Below are positions 5,733 through 8,113 of a stretch of 8,113 nucleotides of DNA, piece by piece. Origin of the DNA: Actinomycetota bacterium (GTDB lineage: Bacteria; Actinomycetota; Acidimicrobiia; Acidimicrobiales; GCA-2861595); contig JADDQT010000082.1 in assembly GCA_016781225.1 (NCBI GenBank), positions 1-8,113 of the forward strand, in the 5' to 3' direction. The notes under the pieces were generated by a model that worked only from the letters and a program-made list of their open reading frames with translations, did no database searches and was not told the origin of the DNA. Both the position numbers and the translations under genes were made by a program. Each line of letters starts with the position of its first letter. The stretch's first letter is position 1.

Positions 5733-6938
5733 GTGAGCACCCGCCTCGAGCGGTGGCGCTCCTCCCAGTCGCAGCACCTTGGGCACAGGCGAACCTCCGG
5801 TCCCTCTGGTTCGGACCACGGCCCCGGACGGCCGTTCGTCCACGACGTCGTGGCGGCGGTTCCGTCCTGGCTCACCGCCCGGGTGTTGGTACTGGCCGCC
5901 CTGGCCGCGTCCCACCCGCTGCAGAGCAGGTACCGGCCGCTCGAGTCCGCCGCTCGGCGCGTGCGTGAGGGGCTCTTGGCTTGGGACGGCGACTGGTTCC
6001 GCGACATCGCCGAGCAGGGCTATGCCGCGCTGCCTCGTCCGGGCCTGCGCTACTTCCCGCTGTTTCCCACCCTCGGCAGGGGGCTGTCCGTACTGCTGTT
6101 CTCCAACGTGGGCCTCTCCCTGGTCCTGTTGGCCAACCTGTTCGCCCTTCTGGCCGGAGCGGGCCTGCACCGCCTGGTGCTCCAGGAGCGGGGCGACGAG
6201 CGCCTGGCCCGCCGGGCGGTGTGGATGCTGGCGTTGGCGCCGCCGTCGTTCGTGCTGGTCATGGGCTACACCGAGTCCCTGGCCATCCTCCTGGCCGTCG
6301 TGACCTTCGTGGCCCTGCGCCGGCGGCACTGGGGATGGGCGGCCGTCGGCGGTTACCTGTCGGGCCTGGCCCGGCCCCTTGGCGTGCTGTTGTCGATCCC
6401 GGCCGCCGTCGAGGTCCTCCCGCAGCTTCGCCGGGGCCCGCTGCGCCGGCGACTGGCTGCCCTCCTTCCGGTGGGAGCCCCCGTCGCGGGCTGCCTCACC
6501 TACCTGGCCTGGGTAGGCGTGCGCTTCGGTGACCCCCTGCTGCCCTATACGTCGCAGCAGACGCCCGAGTTCCGGGGTGGTTTCGCCAACCCGCTCGTCA
6601 CGCTGGTGAAGACCGCCGGAGAGCTGGTCACGGGCGGCTTCGCCACCAAGAACGTGCCCCACCTGCCTTGGGCCCTGCTGCTGATCGCTCTGGTCGTGGT
6701 GGTCTGTCGGCGGTGGCCGCCCTCTTACGGCGCCTTCGCGGTGGCCACGCTGGTGGTGGCGTTGAGCACGGAGCGGCTCGGATCACTCGAGCGCTACGGG
6801 TTCGCCTGCTTCCCCGTCATCCTGGCCGCGGCAACACTGGCGACGAGCGACCGCGCGCACCGGGTGGTGCTGGCGATTTCGGGTGGCCTGATGACGATCT
6901 ACGCCACCCTCACCTTCATGGGCCTGTACATCCCCTGA
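5733..6938 (+). CDS. PIG-V-like membrane mannosyltransferase homologue (GT-C fold)
   Basis: A 401-residue polytopic membrane protein resembling the GPI mannosyltransferase 2 (PIG-V/GPI18) family and its bacterial relatives, which use polyprenyl-phosphate mannose. Key features are the first loop WDGDWFRDIAEQGY (84-97), where Asp85 corresponds to the essential Asp of 'WD..WY..IA..GY'; YFPLFP (107-112); GYTESLAILL (178-187); and GLARPLGVLL (211-220). About nine or ten hydrophobic segments run from residue 47 to the end. GTG at 5733 lies 16 bp after the flavoprotein stop, so it is probably co-transcribed. The first 35-45 residues are Ser/Arg-rich and could mean the true start is a downstream GTG, for example near 5840. 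The downstream gene is convergent, with only 23 bp between stops and no visible terminator. Mannose is assumed from family membership only. Confidence 0.82.
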   Translation: MSTRLERWRSSQSQHLGHRRTSGPSGSDHGPGRPFVHDVVAAVPSWLTARVLVLAALAASHPLQSRYRPLESAARRVREGLLAWDGDWFRDIAEQGYAALPRPGLRYFPLFPTLGRGLSVLLFSNVGLSLVLLANLFALLAGAGLHRLVLQERGDERLARRAVWMLALAPPSFVLVMGYTESLAILLAVVTFVALRRRHWGWAAVGGYLSGLARPLGVLLSIPAAVEVLPQLRRGPLRRRLAALLPVGAPVAGCLTYLAWVGVRFGDPLLPYTSQQTPEFRGGFANPLVTLVKTAGELVTGGFATKNVPHLPWALLLIALVVVVCRRWPPSYGAFAVATLVVALSTERLGSLERYGFACFPVILAAATLATSDRAHRVVLAISGGLMTIYATLTFMGLYIP

Positions 6939-6961
6939 AAGCAGGCGGTCAGCTCGATACC

Positions 6962-7528
6962 TCAGGAGGACTCGGTCTTTTCCTTCCTGTCGCCGCAGCG
7001 GAAGGTGCCGTCCACGTCGACGCGCATCTTGTCGCCGTTCTCCCACCCGCGCAGCGAGATGCGTCCCGACCGCTCGGACGCGTCGACGGCGATCATGCCG
7101 CTCGACCCCTGCTCGTCGCCCCAGATGAACGGGGCGTTCTCGATGTCCTTGAACAAGAGGAACAGACCCTCACCGTCGAACTTGCGGTTCTTGAGGTCGG
7201 TGCCCAGGTCGTAGGCCCGGGGCCCGCTGTAGTCGGGCACGACGAAGTCGAACGACGTGAGCTCCCTGCCGCCGACCTCCTTGCCCTTGTCGCTGTCCAT
7301 GCGGACCTGGAAGCTGTCCCCCCTCTCCGCCGGTAGGTAGCAGGTGACCTCCAGGTCGTCGTCGAGGGTGCCTGCGATGGCGCCGGAGAACTGCAGGGTG
7401 GCGTGGCCCCCGCCAGGGTCCTCCTTGCCGCCGCCGCATGCTCCCAGCGAGGCCACCGCGGTGGCCACGAGGACGGCGGCTCCGCGCCGGCCTCCTCGCC
7501 GTCGGCGCCGGCGCTCGAGCTCGGTCAA
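6962..7528 (-). CDS. Lipoprotein of unknown function, coupled to L,D-transpeptidase
   Basis: A 188-residue predicted lipoprotein. It starts MTELERRRRRRGGRRG, an unusually arginine-rich n-region, then a hydrophobic stretch (17-28) and lipobox LGAC with Cys31, followed by GGGKEDPGGG. The mature part alternates short strands and turns and looks like a beta-sandwich. Cys63 (VTCYL) and Cys178 (FRCGD) sit near its two ends and could form a disulfide. The general plan, small beta-rich lipoprotein with 'FSGAIAGTL...VTC...', loosely recalls mycobacterial LpqH-type antigens, but I do not claim homology. The start is set as TTG at 7528 because it makes a TTGA four-base overlap with the L,D-transpeptidase stop; no ATG or GTG lies between it and the signal core, and longer readings would overlap the transpeptidase deeply. 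The context suggests a cell-wall-associated role. Confidence 0.72.
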   Translation of the reverse strand: MTELERRRRRRGGRRGAAVLVATAVASLGACGGGKEDPGGGHATLQFSGAIAGTLDDDLEVTCYLPAERGDSFQVRMDSDKGKEVGGRELTSFDFVVPDYSGPRAYDLGTDLKNRKFDGEGLFLLFKDIENAPFIWGDEQGSSGMIAVDASERSGRISLRGWENGDKMRVDVDGTFRCGDRKEKTESS

Positions 7529-8113
7529 ATCACGAACACCGGGGTGCCGTCGGCCACGAGCTTGGGGAAGGTGTCGGCCGAGCCCATGGGGATGCGGACG
7601 CAGCCGTGGGAGGCGGGGGTGGGCGGGACCGAGGGGAAGCCGTGAATGGCGATGCCGCCGGTGAAGTACAAGGGGTTGTACAGCCGCCCCAAGTCGCTCT
7701 TGCGCCAGCCGTTGATGCGCCGCTCGATGCGGAACGTTCCCTTCGGGGTGGTGGCGATGCCGCACTTGCCCTCGTCGCAGTAGCGCTTGCCCGTGCCGCT
7801 GGAGACGGGCAGGACCTTGTTCAGAGTGCCGTTGACGTAGAGGAACAGGACCTGGCGGCCGAGGTCGATCTCCACCCTGGTGGGGCCCCCATCCGGCTTC
7901 AGAGGCGCAGGCAGCGTGGCGGACGCCAGGCCGTTGACCACGGCGGGGTCGGACTTGCCCGTCGTGGGCAGCCCACTCAGCTTCTGGAAGGCGATCAGGG
8001 CCTGGCGGGTGTTGTCGTCCATCACGCCGTCGGGGGTGACGTCGAAACGCAGGTCGGTCAGCCGCTGCTCGAGCGCCTGCGGAGAGGCCAGCGACGCCGG
8101 GCTGACGGCTGCC
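7525..8113 (-). CDS. L,D-transpeptidase with peptidoglycan-binding domain (5' end outside window)
   Basis: The C-terminal 195 residues of a YkuD-type L,D-transpeptidase, which forms 3-3 cross-links in peptidoglycan or attaches proteins to it, outside the membrane. The visible part starts within or before a PG_binding_1 domain (LEQRLTDLRFDVTPDGVMDD... about visible residues 14-63), with the 'TPDGVMDDNTRQALIAFQ' repeat core. A short linker leads to the YkuD domain (78-195): RVEIDLGRQVLFLYVNG, TTPKGTFRI, IAIHGFP and the catalytic SHGCVR with Cys171 (codon 7602-7600). Cys112 and Cys117 in YCDEGKC could form a local disulfide, as seen in a subgroup of actinobacterial relatives. An ATG at 8022 and GTG at 8025 exist, but the frame and the domain continue past them to the right edge, so the true start is beyond 8113. 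It overlaps the lipoprotein start by four bases. Confidence 0.92.
   Translation of the reverse strand, partial: AAVSPASLASPQALEQRLTDLRFDVTPDGVMDDNTRQALIAFQKLSGLPTTGKSDPAVVNGLASATLPAPLKPDGGPTRVEIDLGRQVLFLYVNGTLNKVLPVSSGTGKRYCDEGKCGIATTPKGTFRIERRINGWRKSDLGRLYNPLYFTGGIAIHGFPSVPPTPASHGCVRIPMGSADTFPKLVADGTPVFVI

Noticed and set aside
5487..6662. 391-codon minus-strand frame opposite the PIG-V-like gene
   Set aside because: Gln/Gly/Arg-rich composition typical of the antisense of a Leu/Val/Ala-rich membrane protein.
6939..6961. Bidirectional terminator between convergent genes
   Set aside because: The 23-bp gap shows no stable hairpin with a T-run.
7529..7765. N-terminal extension of the orphan lipoprotein
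   Set aside because: It lies inside the L,D-transpeptidase gene in another frame and would bury the signal peptide about 95 residues in.
1..8113. CRISPR array, defence or phage module, rRNA
   Set aside because: No regularly spaced repeats, no phage structural genes and no rRNA-like stretches were seen.

Overview
The window is a high-GC (roughly two thirds G+C or more by eye), gene-dense stretch with many GTG starts and short overlaps between genes. The protein types point to a GC-rich actinobacterium, perhaps a deep-branching or environmental lineage: three lipoproteins with short Gly/Ser-rich spacers, an actinobacterial-style L,D-transpeptidase, and polytopic GT-C glycosyltransferases beside a UDP-galactopyranose-mutase-like flavoprotein. 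This placement is inference; no rRNA or marker gene is present.

Layout. Bases 1-276 (minus strand) hold a decayed N-terminal piece of an ISAzo13-like transposase split across reading frames. A minus-strand block follows, read right to left: a 44-residue helical protein (2348-2214), an exported thermonuclease-family lipoprotein (2224-1655) overlapping it by 11 bp, a YdjC/ChbG-like carbohydrate deacetylase homologue (1576-743), and an amicyanin-like blue-copper lipoprotein (678-292). The 78-bp gap between the nuclease and the YdjC gene holds a perfect 7-3-7 palindrome embedded in a 19-base string resembling a tRNA D-arm.

A divergent intergenic region (2349-2435) separates this block from a plus-strand operon of three genes: a GT39-like membrane glycosyltransferase (2436-4214), a COG1232-type FAD oxidoreductase related to UDP-galactopyranose mutase and protoporphyrinogen oxidase (4211-5716, joined by a GTGA overlap), and a PIG-V-like membrane mannosyltransferase homologue (5733-6938). 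Together they look like a small envelope glycan or glycolipid module using polyprenyl-linked sugar donors; the actual sugar is unknown.

Convergent with it, on the minus strand, are an L,D-transpeptidase running off the right edge (8113-7525) and a downstream lipoprotein of unknown function (7528-6962), joined by a TTGA overlap. Nearly every gene acts at or outside the cytoplasmic membrane, so the window reads as a cell-envelope neighbourhood. I found no obviously new multi-gene system. The points most worth checking are the altered metal-site residues of the YdjC protein, the unlisted 44-residue gene, the tRNA-like palindrome and the transposase relic.
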